Origin: Lanius collurio
Taxonomy: Eukaryota > Chordata > Aves > Passeriformes > Laniidae
Direction of reading: 5' to 3'
Assembly (NCBI GenBank): GCA_020086605.1
Contig: JACBWW010000051.1
Coordinates: 576,097-640,096, forward strand
DNA: 64,000 nt
Shown here: piece after piece, positions 13,519-25,780 of the stretch
How positions within the stretch are numbered: position 1 is the first letter of the stretch
Layout of the letters: every line of letters begins with the position of its first letter
Translations under genes and position numbers: made by a program
The notes under the pieces: model-generated
Seen by the model: the letters and a program-made list of their open reading frames with translations, nothing else
Told to the model about the DNA's origin: nothing
Databases searched by the model: none

Positions 13519-15384
13519 ATTTTGCACTTTTCAGCATTGACCAGATGACTCCTTTCTTATCTTAGTGCTCCTGAATGAAAATGCAGACTCATGAACAGGA
13601 ACATGTGCAATTATATGCACAACAGAATGCTCCAGAAATGACTGCTCCCCTCAGTAGAAAGTAGAGGTATTTTACATTTTAAAACAAACATTTTTTATTT
13701 TGTCTCAACATGCATTTTATGCAACAAAGTTCAGAACATGGCAGGTAGAGATGAGAATAACACGCTTCACAGGAAGAAACCCTCAAACTCTGTGCGGTTC
13801 TGACACAGATACCTGTGTCACTACTCACCTGCTTCTAAGAATGTTGCAAACTCCAGAAGACGTGTGCTCATGAAATCAGCTCTCATTTCCCATCAGAAAA
13901 TCCTCAACAATTTCTCTATGCAAAAGTATGAGAAGTCATGAATAAAAAATGGGGAATATTCCTGAAAGCAAATTCCCTGCAAACAGGCAGCAGCTGTCAG
14001 GTCACAAGTCCACAGAGAAGGGTGGGGGAGCAAAGGGAGGTGACCTTCAAAAGAGTATGTCAGAAGCTCAAAGAAAAATCCAACTCTCTGTTTTTTTACC
14101 AAGGTTAGCTAAGAACAAATGAAAAACTTGAATCTTGTTTTAGAGTATTTAAATCCTCCTATATACCTCCCAATTTATAAACTAAACACATGACCAGAGA
14201 GAAAAAGGTGGAATTTCCCAAAAAGCGAACAGGTCCACATTCAACCCTGGAAAGAATCCTCATCTACAAAATGCCCAGATAAAATAAAATATGAGGACAG
14301 AAAGGTAACACAATTGATATGGTCAGTAAGATAAATTATTAATACATAGAGATTGAGGACTGAAAACTGAGATCTCTCTCCCTGCTCTCATCACATCATG
14401 AATCAGTTATGCATTACTCACAGCCACAAAATTATGTCACTAATTCGAGTTTATTTTGTTAAACTTCATTCACTTCTCTAGCTCTTGGTTCACTTGACTT
14501 CCCAACATAAAAATTAAAAGCAGAATTAAGAAACAAAACACTTTTCTGACTCCTAAACATCAGCAAAGAAAAACTGACGACATGAAAGATAATGGCTGCT
14601 CCTCTAAAATAAGTATTTCATAGTTATTGGACTCCAATGTTTTCATTCTTATCTCAACTGAAAACATTCCCACTGAGCTATTATGCAAATGAAGTGTGGA
14701 AATAAAGACAAAATTTTCTACCATGAGGACTGTTTATGGAATAGAACCAGTCCACACTGATGCTGAGGAGGGGACTAAGGCATGCAGCTGTAGTCTAGAG
14801 AAACCATACAATACTAAGAGCCTCCTGGTTTTATGTGAGTCATTTCAATTATGTATATATTTATTTTTTAAAAAATTTAAATCCAAAGTCAATTACTGAG
14901 ATATTGAAGTTTTCTTAAACCACACTTTTTCCACATAATTAATGTCCTCTGAAATGACTGTGATTTTTAATTGCATTGCAAATACTAGTTTGGAATGTGT
15001 GCCGAAAAACAGAGGTGAGGATTTCTATCATAGTACACATTCTGTCTTTCCTCATTACTCTTGATCTCCAATTTAGATTTGAGAGATAACAAGAATTTTC
15101 TGCAAAGCCCAGGAAGCCCAATTCCCATCAACTCCAGCACATGCCATAAGGATGCTACACAGCTCTTAGTCCCTGAAAAAAAACCCACAGAGCTGAAAGC
15201 ACAGATTGAGCAAACCAAGTCTCTTCTCAGTAAAAATTACAAAGTCATCAGGAGTATAGATCTCGAATTATGTGACAACTCTAAAGTGCCAGAAGAGTTT
15301 CAGAGTGCACTCTGAATTTTTCTGGAGTTTGTTATATATTTTATACTGAGTTTTTCACAATACATAAGCCAAATATTTCCTTTA
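13519..15384. other. Intron 3 sequence, nothing identified
   Basis: AT-rich intronic DNA between an LTR and a CR1. Open frames of 60-84 codons around 14700-15315 overlap on both strands and look random. Confidence 0.6.
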
Positions 15385-15695
15385 CAGAATCACAGAATAT
15401 TCTGAATTGGAAGAGACCCACAAGAATCACCAAAGTCCAACTCCTCACCCTGCACAGGACATCCCAAGAGTCACACTATGTGCCTGAGAGTGTTGTCCAA
15501 ACACTCCTGGAGCTCTGTCATGCTTGGTGCTGTGATCACCTCCCTTGGGAGCCTGTTCAGTGCCCAACCACCCTCTGGGGGAAGAACATTTTCCTGTTAT
15601 CAGGGCTATACCTCCCCTGACATAGCTTCATGCCATCCCCTCAGGTCCTGTCACTGGTCACCTGTGCTTTCCCTCATGAAGAAGTTGCAGATTGA
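15385..15695 (-). mobile_element. CR1 LINE 3' fragment
   Basis: Plus strand begins CAGAATCACAGAATATTCTG, then AATTGGAAGAGACCCACAAG and a GTCCAACTCC motif. It continues through CACTCCTGGAGCTCTGTC, TTGGGAGCCTGTTCAGTGCC and CAGGTCCTGTCACTGGTCA to ATGAAGAAGTTGCAGATTG. This is the reverse complement of the avian CR1 3' end (sense 3' end ...TTCTGTGATTCTG). It is a 5'-truncated copy of about 310 bp, as is usual for CR1. The 108-codon plus-strand open frame across it is a non-coding shadow. Confidence 0.93.
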
Positions 15696-16399
15696 TTCAA
15701 CCTTGTGGGGACTGTTAATGGAAATTGGCTGCAGTCAGTCAGCACAGCAGCACAGTCAGCTGCACTTTGCCCTGAACAACAAGCAGGCCATTAGCTGTTA
15801 CTAATTTTAGCTTGTTCTATGCATTCTCTCCTTTTTTTTTTTCCTTCTTCATTTTCTGTTACAAAAAGAAATAAACATTTTTTTCAAGAGGCTTCTTTCT
15901 AATAATTCAGGAATGCATAAAGAATGAGCTGTGTTTTAGGTAGGCAGAGCACAGCTGACTTACTTCCTGCATTGCTTTCTACACAGTACAATACATGCTT
16001 ACACAGACATACAAAGCTATGCCAGCTTTTTTACATTGCAGTTAACAGAGATAATCATTTGGGGCAGAAAATATTCAAAGAAAAACATTTCTCAACTCAG
16101 TGAAAATGCTATAGATTATAAATATGTTAGACTGTTAGGAATAAGGCATATATGTCGTACCTTGAAAACAGAATTTGATGCTTACTTCTGAAAATGCCTA
16201 GTCATATATAAAATTCTACATAAAATAAGGTACCCCCCAATGTAAGGACAGTTACAGTGCACAGTTCTAAGGTAAATTTTATATTTCTAATTTTCATATC
16301 TATGTTCCTGCACATACCCTTTCCCCATCAGAATGTAATGACTCTAAAGGCTGCTTATGGTGGATGTGTGTATGATTCAAGTGCCCTTGATTTACCAAA
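15696..16399. other. Intron 3 sequence, nothing identified
   Basis: AT-rich DNA between the CR1 and the ERV fragment. Part near 16260-16400 may still belong to the ERV, whose limit is not resolved. Confidence 0.5.
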
Positions 16400-17060
16400 A
16401 CATGGGCATAGACCTAATATCAACACCCAACTAAGACGGACAAAGACTGTCTAACAGTTTAGAGTTAGACAGTTTATGTTTATTCCAGCGCCAGGCAGCC
16501 GCGGGATAGCTCCTCAATATGCAGTGCAAAGTTACAAGCCTATAGAGTCTCTTTATCTAGAAAATTCTGAATATCGAGAATACAAAGCATATTCATAACA
16601 TCAACACCTCCCATTCTCCATTTCGTATGGTAATTAGCTTGAAAGTCATTAAGCTGTGTGGTTTGTTCTTTAAGTTGGGTCAGTGGTCTCTTTATTTGGG
16701 GAGTGGTCCTAGAAGATGAAGTAAAACTAGTCTCCCTTGCTCTGAACTTTCTACCTTTCTGGTTTTTGACAATACAGATTACTCTTGGGGAACTTCCAGT
16801 TCCTCTTTTCATGACTTCTGAATAGGTTCTTACATAGAGGAAATTAGTAATTGTCTACATTTCATTAGATCTATTTATCAGTGTTTCTGTTTCTCATCAT
16901 AAGCACAACTAAACAAATATAAAAGTGACAAGCAATCAGTTATTTACATCTTGAAAGCTTATTTCAGGTCCGGCTCATCTTAACTAATTATTAACTTTTA
17001 ATTGATTCCAGCCGGGCTTACTTATCTATCTATGTTAACTAATTTCAACACAGCCAACCT
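16400..17060 (-). mobile_element. ERV fragment: LTR 3' part with possible internal sequence
   Basis: On the minus strand TTGAGGAGCTATCCCGCGG and GCTGCCTGGCGCTGG lead into AATAAACATAAACTGTC (AATAAA 16479-16484). A small palindrome follows (GTCTAAC...GTTAGAC, 16449-16470). The polyA context is characteristic of avian ERV LTRs. Upstream on the same strand a 90-codon open frame (16812-16540) may be decayed LTR U3 or internal retroviral sequence. I do not recognise a protein in it. Outer limits are guesses. It is in sense orientation within GABRB2 intron 3. Confidence 0.55.
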
Positions 17061-20000
17061 TTAACTAAAATCTTAATATTTCTTTTAAAATCCATGTTTC
17101 ACCTTCAAACTCAAACTGGAATTATTTTAAAAGTGCATCTGTATTTTCTGTTTGGAGGATAACACTAAGATAAGAGCAATTCACTTTTCAATATACTTAA
17201 AGAAGAGCGGGTAAGATTCTACTGCAGGCAACCACATTCACTTTACACATACTAATTTCAATTTTTAAAAGTACATTAACTCCAGACAATCTGCTAAAAA
17301 TAACATGTTATTGTTCAACTGTAGAATATTGATAGCAAAAGACTGACATATTGGTCAAACTACTTTTACATGTCCATTATTACTCAACTGAATTCCCCAT
17401 TCGCATCACCATTTTTTCATACAACCTAATGTATATACACATATAATAAAGTACTCCCAGACACATAACGCATCTTTGAGACCACTCTAACTTGCCTTCT
17501 ACCAGCATGAAAATAACCCCAGGCTGCACTAAAGAAAAAGTCTATGTCACAGGATCTAAACATCTCGTATTTAGAGTTTCATGAAAATATAAATAAAAGC
17601 TCTCCTCTTTGGAGAAACAGCATGCAGACATCAAAAGCATATTATTCTTTATTACAAGTGTCTCTCAAGACGTGTTGCTCCCATGTGACAAAGTATGTTG
17701 TAATCACATTTTTTGATCCACATTAATAACAAGATCAATAAAATTAACTTGGCCATAGAATAATGGCATGTGGAAAGCTGCTGAAGCTGAAAATTATGTA
17801 GTCCCAGTAACTTGAAAGATAAATTAAATCACTGAAAAACAATAAAAAATATGACTTTAAGATAATCCTGCAAAACTAAAACTCAACCACCATCTATTCT
17901 TAACTTGTGTCATTTAAAAGCAGTAACTTAACTGTCATTTGCTGACCTAGATACTTGGCTTGCACTCCAGATGTCCTCACATTCCCTGCTGCTGGATTTG
18001 TTTTCTTCTAGGCAGTATGAATAGGTACTCCATTAAAATTCTCAAAGCACTGGGTACTCACAATAATACAGAAGTGGTTTTCACATTCTTTCCTAATGCT
18101 CTTATCCTTTTTTTTTTTTTTTTCCTCGAGCTGTTTTCACTCAGATATAGAGGTTTGGAAAGTGTTCGAAATCAGCTGTTAAGAAAAAGGGCTAACAGTA
18201 CTTGGGGAAGCTGTTAACAAACAATTATGTGTTGGTAGTATTTAGTACATCCTCATCCCTTCTGTGAACATGGACTGTGGAACACTCAGAGCAGCCTCTA
18301 ACCAAAGAGCTACTGTCACTACTTTTTAGTTAACAAAACATGCATTATATTAGTGATTCCCTCTGTGCTACAGATAGCCATGCACCAGGAGAGAAGTTCA
18401 TCATTAGCCATTTAATTTTAACTAGACCACTCATTTTATTTGCCTTTCAAGCTCCACAGGATTGAAAGTAGAAATATGGCTAAATGAAACTAGCGTTCAG
18501 GATTTTTTTTTTTTTTTCACAGAACTGAGAGGAACTCCACAAGAGTGTCCAGATGCTCCAATAGATGAGGCACTAAAATTGCCCTTCACAGATTATCTAT
18601 CAGCCCAGAGAATTGCATGCTGTATTCCAGCCATATTTCCTTCTCTAGGCACATACTGACATCCTACTAAAGGAGAGTTTATGAATATGCAAGAGGAAAA
18701 GGGATAGCATGAACAGTATGCAGTTGATAAAAATGAAAAGAAACTTGTCTACATGGAAAAAATACAAAGGTGCATGCATTAGGTCAAAAATGGAAAAGGC
18801 TGTATTTATCTGGAGCTGGCACTCGATATTTTAGAGAGGTTACTTTCAAATACACAAACATTCTAGCTCAATTATTACTGTATAGATGTCACTAGTAAGT
18901 GATGACTTTTTAAATGCAGCCTCTGCAGGAACTATTTCAAATCTTTTAAAATAATCAAGTTTATGGATAAACACACATAAAGCTAAAGGTCATATCCCAC
19001 CTGAAGATTGTTACAGCTGCCAGATTGATATCTGAATGAAAATAAGTTTTAATCAAAGAAAGTATGCAGCCAGAATGAACAGCCACCAGAGAAAGCTGCC
19101 AACAACAGATGCCCAAAGAAGAAGGCCTTTCATAAATCAAACCACCTGTACTGTAGCATGAGGAAATGTTTCCCATTATTACAAACACTACAATTACTTC
19201 CAGAAGAATGCCTGGGTTAAAAAACAAAACCTACCAACAAAGTAACAAACAAACAAACAAACAAACAAACCCCACCCAGAACCAAAATGCAAAACAAAAC
19301 AAAAAACACCACACGAATTAAAAAACAGCAAAAGTAAGAAACCTAAAACGTCCTCTCAGTTCATAACCATGAATCACCTTCTGCTATTGCCACACCTCAA
19401 TTCAGAAAAGAAAGAGTATAGGTCAGATGGACCCAAAAATCAGAAAAAAACATCACACAGAAATAAAGAACTGCACAGTACCAACAGCAATGAAGCACCA
19501 GCCAAACAGATCATCTGGAGGATTTTATGTGTCAGCCAGATGAATTCCTGGGAGAACTGCAGCCTGCAGTTTTGGTTTGCAATGTTCTGAAAGCACAACC
19601 TTTCTCAGTAGAGGAGAGGAACACTGAATAGCAACCAACAAAATCAGAGTGATAGTAACTAAAAGAATGCTGCTTTTAAATGACTGCCCTCATGTGAATA
19701 CCTTTGCAGGTCTGAACAATGAGAAAAGTTATATTATGATTGATCATTACAAGAAGAAATATTGGTTATTTTATTTTGCCTGTGTCCAGCTAAAAGACTA
19801 ATTTTATAAAAACAGTGATTTTGGAAAACTGATACTGCTGATATGCTGGAACAATTGGCTTAGCGGAGTTCCACCTGTTCACCTAAAACCTCCTCCCCTC
19901 TGCTACTCTGGTTCACCTTCAGAGAAATCATTACCCTTCTGCTACTAGACAATGCTTTGGGCTGAAAAAAAAAGTGAAGTGAAAATATCAGAGGAAGGTG

Positions 20001-23000
20001 AATAATTACTGCTCTCTCAAAATTAGGTCTTAAATAATTTTTTGAAAGTGCTTCTACAGCTGGGTGCTATAAACAGGAGACAAGCACAATCACTAGGATT
20101 ACAAAACATCTTTGCTGTAGCTCATTAATAATTGTCTTTGCTTAAAAAGTTTTTTCATTGTGAAATTATTTTCATTCTTGCCAAGTTTTGCTCACTTAAA
20201 AATAAGTGACTAATATAATATTTTATTTTATTTAGACATATTAATACAGATGGCGTCAGGAACCAGACTGCTGTTGAGTTATATTTAGAAAACATGAGGG
20301 CAAATAGCCCAACATAGCAATTCTTTTCTGCTGGTGAAGACTTCATTTGAGACGGAAGCAACATGGCAACTGTTCTTACCTTCATGAATAAAGACCTATG
20401 TAAATTCCAGCTGTGAATTAGCAATCAATAATTTTAGAAGAAAAATGGGCTGAAAGATGGGAAAATTTTCTAAGGTCAGTAACAAACCATGTTTTAAGGT
20501 TTGCAACTGTGAAATTGAAGTCTTGTTGATAATGTAGCCATTTGTGAAAAATCCTGTTTCAGCTACTAACACGGAGGTAATAGAGGGAACAGCACCATTG
20601 TTCCACAGCACTTAAAAATATACAAGTAGCATTTTGGAAGCCCAGGTGCAAGGGATGGGCAAGTTCCACTATCAGAGAAAAGTCTGCTCTCATATAAGCT
20701 CACAACTATGATGGGTAACAGTCATGTTGCTAAAAGTCTAGCAAACAAGCTAATTCTGTGAAATAGGATTGGTAAGAGTTCAAAAGGATGGAGAGGCCTT
20801 TCTGAAACCCACATTTTTTTTCCCCAAGATTTTTAAAGTTTTCATCATATGTTAAGATAATGATAAGCAATGATTGTTATCATATTGATAAAAGCTAAGA
20901 GACATTATAGTTAATGCCCATTCACAATTAAAGTAATCAAATAGCTTCATTCTCTCTCCAGTTCTTTCTTTTAAGTAGATGTAAGGGTAAGTTGAAAGTA
21001 AAAAAAAACTCACTGCCCTCTCCCACCTTGGCCAGCTTTAGAAGGTCAACCAGTAATTTAGTACAAGAGATTTGAAATTGTTGCACTGAAACTGGGAAAA
21101 AACAAACTACTATATATTGGTCTAACTCAATAGAGAGCTCCAAGGTTTAACATAGGCTCAAATTGATAAAAAATGACTTTGAGGTCCTCAGACACGAAGA
21201 ATTAAAACCTTATTTCTCTATCACACAATTGCTTTTCATGACAGTTCATCTAAGACTCAAGTTCTCTTAATATCAGGAGTACAGCTACACATGCAGAACA
21301 GAGAAAAAAAAAATCTAATACACCCCAGTAAGATTCTGCCCATAAAAATATACAGCTCCAGCCATTTTTTTACTATAAGTTGTAGATTTCCCTGTATTCT
21401 AAGGTTATTGAAAAATAAATGTTGTTTGGGTTTTTTTTTTTCTAAACCCATTGTTTAGGTTTGTTTGCTTTTATATAAAAGAAACAAAACCCAAGTGAGT
21501 GGCCTCTGTAGAGAGAGAGGTATTTCCAAAGTGGAATGTTTGCAAATCTGCACTACACTACCACCACCGAGAAACAGTTTTCTCAGCAGTGAGCTTCAGA
21601 AAAAAAGTTTATCATAAAATACCACATTTAGTGACAGCCCCACAATATTTATTTTGCTTTTTGTAGAAGCTTTTAGACACTTAACAATTAATCTTTTGGG
21701 GAATCTTTCAAATATCATGGAAGCTGGATTATTGGTTCCCACTTGAGACAAAAATTGTGGTTTATCTCCTTCAAGCAAAATATCTTTGTCATTTTTACTA
21801 GGGGGTCATTACCAGGGCTTGGTGGCTGCTACTGCAGAATAAAAAGTAACTGCATCATTTCATAACCCATACTTTGGAAGCTCGTATTGATACATAAGGA
21901 AATACAATACTATCAAGCAAAAGTTAAAAGCTGAAGTCAATTTCTACAAAAACGGAATTAAATCTTAAATGAAGCAATTCTTCTACTGATAATATGTAAT
22001 ACAGTTAATACAAATAATTCTTCTTCCATTGCTGTTCATATATTACCAGTGATTCCATGTGCAACTAGATTATTTTTCTTTTCTTTTGACATTTGTGATA
22101 TTGGGCCAGCAAGATGAAACTCTCACCCACAAATCAACACCTTCCTCCCTTTTACCTAGAAGAAACTGGTTCAAGTTTTACTGACCTCCCAAGAACTCAT
22201 GTTTCCTCTTGCAGTTCCAAGGTTCCACATGGTGTAAATTGACTAATTTTGAAAAGTTTTGGTGCAAATGAAAACTTGCATGAGTGCTTGCCGGCAATGG
22301 TGGCAGTGATATGTTTCTATATTTCTAGGAAGTTCAGGCCATCACATAAGCAGTAAATAACAAAGTTTAAAACTTCCCGTGCCAACCAGATTAAATGATA
22401 GCTGCTTTCTTTTCCCCAGAGAAAGATTGTTTTTCCATCTTCCCACTTGGCCTCCAGTGTACCTGGACACTTGTTTATTCAGCACAGTCGATTATTTAAA
22501 ACACCAATTATACCTAGCTTTACAAATTGCTATACTGCTCTATACTCTAAATATAATACTCTGCAGCAAGGTAAGCTTTCTAAAAATAATACTAATCATA
22601 TTTTAGAAAGTCTATGGAATCTGATGACTAAAATCAGAACACTTCCTTAATTCACAACTCAGGAATTGTGAATTTTAAATACATTAATTACTTCATATTT
22701 GCTACTCATGTGTCAGCTTTGATCTGCTAAAGTAACATACAAAAGGCATTCCTTCCCCTCTCAAGATTTTTATTTCTACATTATAAACAAAATGCTTTTG
22801 TTAGTATTTAAAAATGACATTAAGATGACACAGCAAAATAGTGTGGGTGAGAATGCGTGGGAAGCTGATCAGAAGCACAACGAACTTCTTGGATGTTCAG
22901 AGAACAGCAGAACCCTCCAGGGAAATTTGGAAAAAAATATTCTGCATGGAAACAATCTGCCTATATATCACATTTTATCTTTGTCTCCTAAGGTTTTTCA

Positions 23001-24347
23001 TCACTTGGAATATTTGCTGGAAAACAGATTTTCCGTCTTCATGGTTGCTAATCTGCTACTTGCAACTACAGACACAATCCTGTTTATGACATTGCCATTG
23101 GTGACAACAGAAAATCCCCCCCACATCAACCTCCAAACTGAGGTCAGGATGATCAAAAGGACACAATTCAGCAAAACACTTACAAGCCTAACCTCAAACA
23201 TATGCTTATGTCTTACAGGTGTGTCCTCACCAAATGAAGACGTGAGGACAGAACATCCAGAACTCCTGTTTCTCCCTCAAAAGGCACTCGGGTTATCATT
23301 ATTGCTGCAGTCAGAGCCATGATCTAAGGGCAGTGCCAGATAGATAATGGCTAATGGTCAGACATTTACACACTAAAACTTCACTGTTTTTTTGTAAACA
23401 TGCTTACACTAACTGATACACCGATGCTCAACCATTTTATTCCATCAGCCAGAATGAAATAAGAGATCCAGGAACGTGAATGACTGGGATCTCTTACACA
23501 CACATGCAAAGGGAAGAGGCAGACGCAGGCACTGCAGAGTCAAGCCAAACTAGCAGAAATTAATGAACAACAAACAGCAGGAACAAGATCAAGCAGTGGA
23601 GGAACAGATCAGCTACAACCAGGAAAGTTTTGCACTCCTGCTGATGTGCCACACAAAGAAATCCATTACTGTGTTTCAGCTTATATGAATTACTCAACAA
23701 GAAAACACGTATACGCATTCTTTGTTTTCAAAAAGTTTAACTAAAGAGGTAATTTAAGTTATATAAAATACAAAATACTTCCTTAAAAAAAACAGTTGGG
23801 ACAATCCAAATACATATCCAGAAGCAGCAAATTTGATTGAAACCTCTTATTCTCAAGCTTTACTAAATAATTGCTGCCATCAAGAATAAACAAAACTGTT
23901 ATCCAGCCAGCATATTATTGGGGAACAGGTATCTATCCAAAACTTCCATATGCCGTATAAAAAACTTTTGTGTTCTCAAAAAATCAATGCAACTAAAAAA
24001 TTAATCAAAATTTAATTGTACACTTAAAACTTTGCACTACAATCTAGATTACCCAAGATGATTCTCTGATTTTTAAAAAGTTCATTTTTATTCATTTAAC
24101 TGAAAGTAAAAAAATTATGCCAGAAAGATTTTGATGTCAAGTGATGCCTCCCATTTAACAACAGTCAAAATCTGGCCCTGGCAGGAACCAAACGAACCTC
24201 CAAATGCTGCCTGAGCAATGCATTTGGTTATAACACAAACTCAAGACCAAGAGTAAAAAACGTGTAATCTTCCTATGATAGGACTAACTGGGTTTTAAAT
24301 ATCCTTAAATCAAAACTGCCAGCAAGATTTTATGACTTTCCAGCTGT
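17061..24347. other. Intron 3 sequence, no gene identified
   Basis: About 7.3 kb of AT-rich DNA with the (AAAC)n repeat at 19.24 kb and poly-T tracts at 18.11 and 18.50 kb. Its longest open frame is 176 codons at 22792-23322 (plus strand) with a weak start context and no recognisable domain. I treat that frame as chance. Confidence 0.55.
19244..19270 (+). repeat. (AAAC)n microsatellite
   Basis: Six to seven AAAC units followed by CCCACCC and a further A/C-rich tail to about 19310, within GABRB2 intron 3. Likely length-variable. Confidence 0.9.
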
Positions 24348-25126
24348 TGTGATTTCACATGGAAGTGGTTTTTTGCACAAAAGTCCTTCTGGTTCTCATC
24401 AGAACCAATCAATTGTCTGGCTTGATTATTGGCAAGTTTTAAGCCACTTAGGAGTTTGACACGTCTCTGCGAATCACATTTTAAGATAGACAGAGCTCGG
24501 GAAATCTCTCTGGACTTCCGGCCATCAAGGAGGCCACTTGGGCCTCCGGGCCCTGCAGCCCCAGGGCCGGGCCCTGCTCGGCCAGGCCCGACCCAGGAGG
24601 CAGCCGCCCCCTCCTTGGCCCTGTTCCATCTGGGCCCCCCCAGCCCTGCCCCATGCAGGTAGAGCTGGGCTGGCAGCGGCCCCCCTTCACCGCCACGGCA
24701 GAGCTCAGCTCCGGCTGCCCGGCAGAGCCACAGCCGGGTGAGATTAACCCTATTAGTGCTGTTAAGATTTCTTCAGAACAGATGGGCCTGAAAATGCTCA
24801 TCCTCTCCCAGAGAGGAAGGTGAAGGAACATGAAGAGACACCCTAAGGTGTAAGTCAGTAAAGACAGGAGGGCTGAAACCCTGAGAGAAAAGGAAGAGGA
24901 GATGCTTCAAACCTGGAAGCTGAAATTCTGTTGCAAAAACCCTTTGGGGATGAACTGGACTATTGGAGTCCCTGCTGTAATTTCATAGAGCATCGGAGGG
25001 GGGTAGAGCAATTGGGAGCTAAGGTGCCTCTGCTTTTTTTTCTCTCTCTTATTCTTTTGGCTCCAGAGTATTTGGACTCAGTTTTACCTTCACCTGGAGG
25101 GGTGTGCAATACACCCGAAGTTGATT

Positions 25127-25234
25127 CTGCCTAGTGGGTGGGGAGGGGTCCCACCTTCTGATATGGACTGACACTTGGAATTTTTGGCTGCCTAGTGGGT
25201 GGGGGGCATGGTCCCACCCTCTGATGTGGACTGA
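25127..25234 (+). repeat. 61-bp-period tandem duplication inside the LTR
   Basis: CTGCCTAGTGGGTGGGG is followed by a TCCCACC-TCTGAT-TGGACTGA unit that occurs twice, starting at 25127 and 25188, with a few substitutions and a small indel between copies. Direct repeats of this kind in LTR U3 regions often correspond to enhancer duplications. That role is inferred here. Confidence 0.75.
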
Positions 25235-25716
25235 TCCACTGATTGAACCAACCGTAGAAAGGAACCAAGAGGGATCAGCGCGAAGATGACCCCAGTTCCT
25301 AGAGATGAAGATTGCTCCTAGAGATGAGTGAAGAAGACCTTGCTCCTGAACGGCTCAGCCTTAAATTGACACCCCGTGTTAGCTCAGATTGAAACCCTCG
25401 AAACGGTGCTGTGGGGAAAGCGGTGATTCGAGGTTAGGGACTTTTTTCACTGCAAGCAGAAAATCTCCCAGGCAGCTGTTTTGCTGGCATGTTGAACCCA
25501 TAAGAGAGTTGTCTCTAGTGGGAATGTCTCCATAAGGTCAGCAAGAAAGACTCAGAGACTCCTATCTCTTTATGTGAACTGAAAAGATTATAAAGGTGGT
25601 AAACTGAAATCTCAAGGGTTGTTTCTACATTATCAGCATGGAAAAAGTGAGGGGAGGAAAAGTGTTCTAAGGGTTTAGTCTGATTCTAACTTTTGTTTCC
25701 TTCTTTTAGGTCTGCT

Positions 25717-25722
25717 AATAAA
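25717..25722 (+). terminator. LTR polyadenylation signal AATAAA
   Basis: AATAAA in CTGCTAATAAACTTC near the 3' end of the ERVL-like LTR, with a T-rich stretch downstream. It is antisense relative to GABRB2, so it would not truncate that transcript. Confidence 0.5.
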
Positions 25723-25780
25723 CTTCTTAGAGTCTTTTAAGTTTGAGCCTGTTTTGTTTTCTCCTAATTCTTATGTCACA

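Larger units (their letters stand above)
24348..25780 (+). mobile_element. Long LTR, ERVL-like avian endogenous retrovirus
   Basis: About 1.43 kb with composition unlike its surroundings. It starts TGTGATTTCAC, and a GC-rich core follows at 24530-24740. Then come a purine-rich stretch and a 61-bp tandem duplication (25127-25234). AATAAA at 25717-25722 follows a TTTTAG, and the end is TTATGTCACA. The terminal TGTGA/TCACA are inverted and of TG...CA type. Layout and length fit the long ERVL-type LTRs common in songbird genomes. I see no clean target-site duplication and no adjoining internal region, so the limits are approximate. It is antisense to GABRB2 in intron 3. The open frames within the GC core are artefacts. 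Confidence 0.65.

Noticed and set aside
15478..15804. 108-codon plus-strand open frame
   Set aside because: It lies largely antisense over a CR1 3' untranslated fragment.
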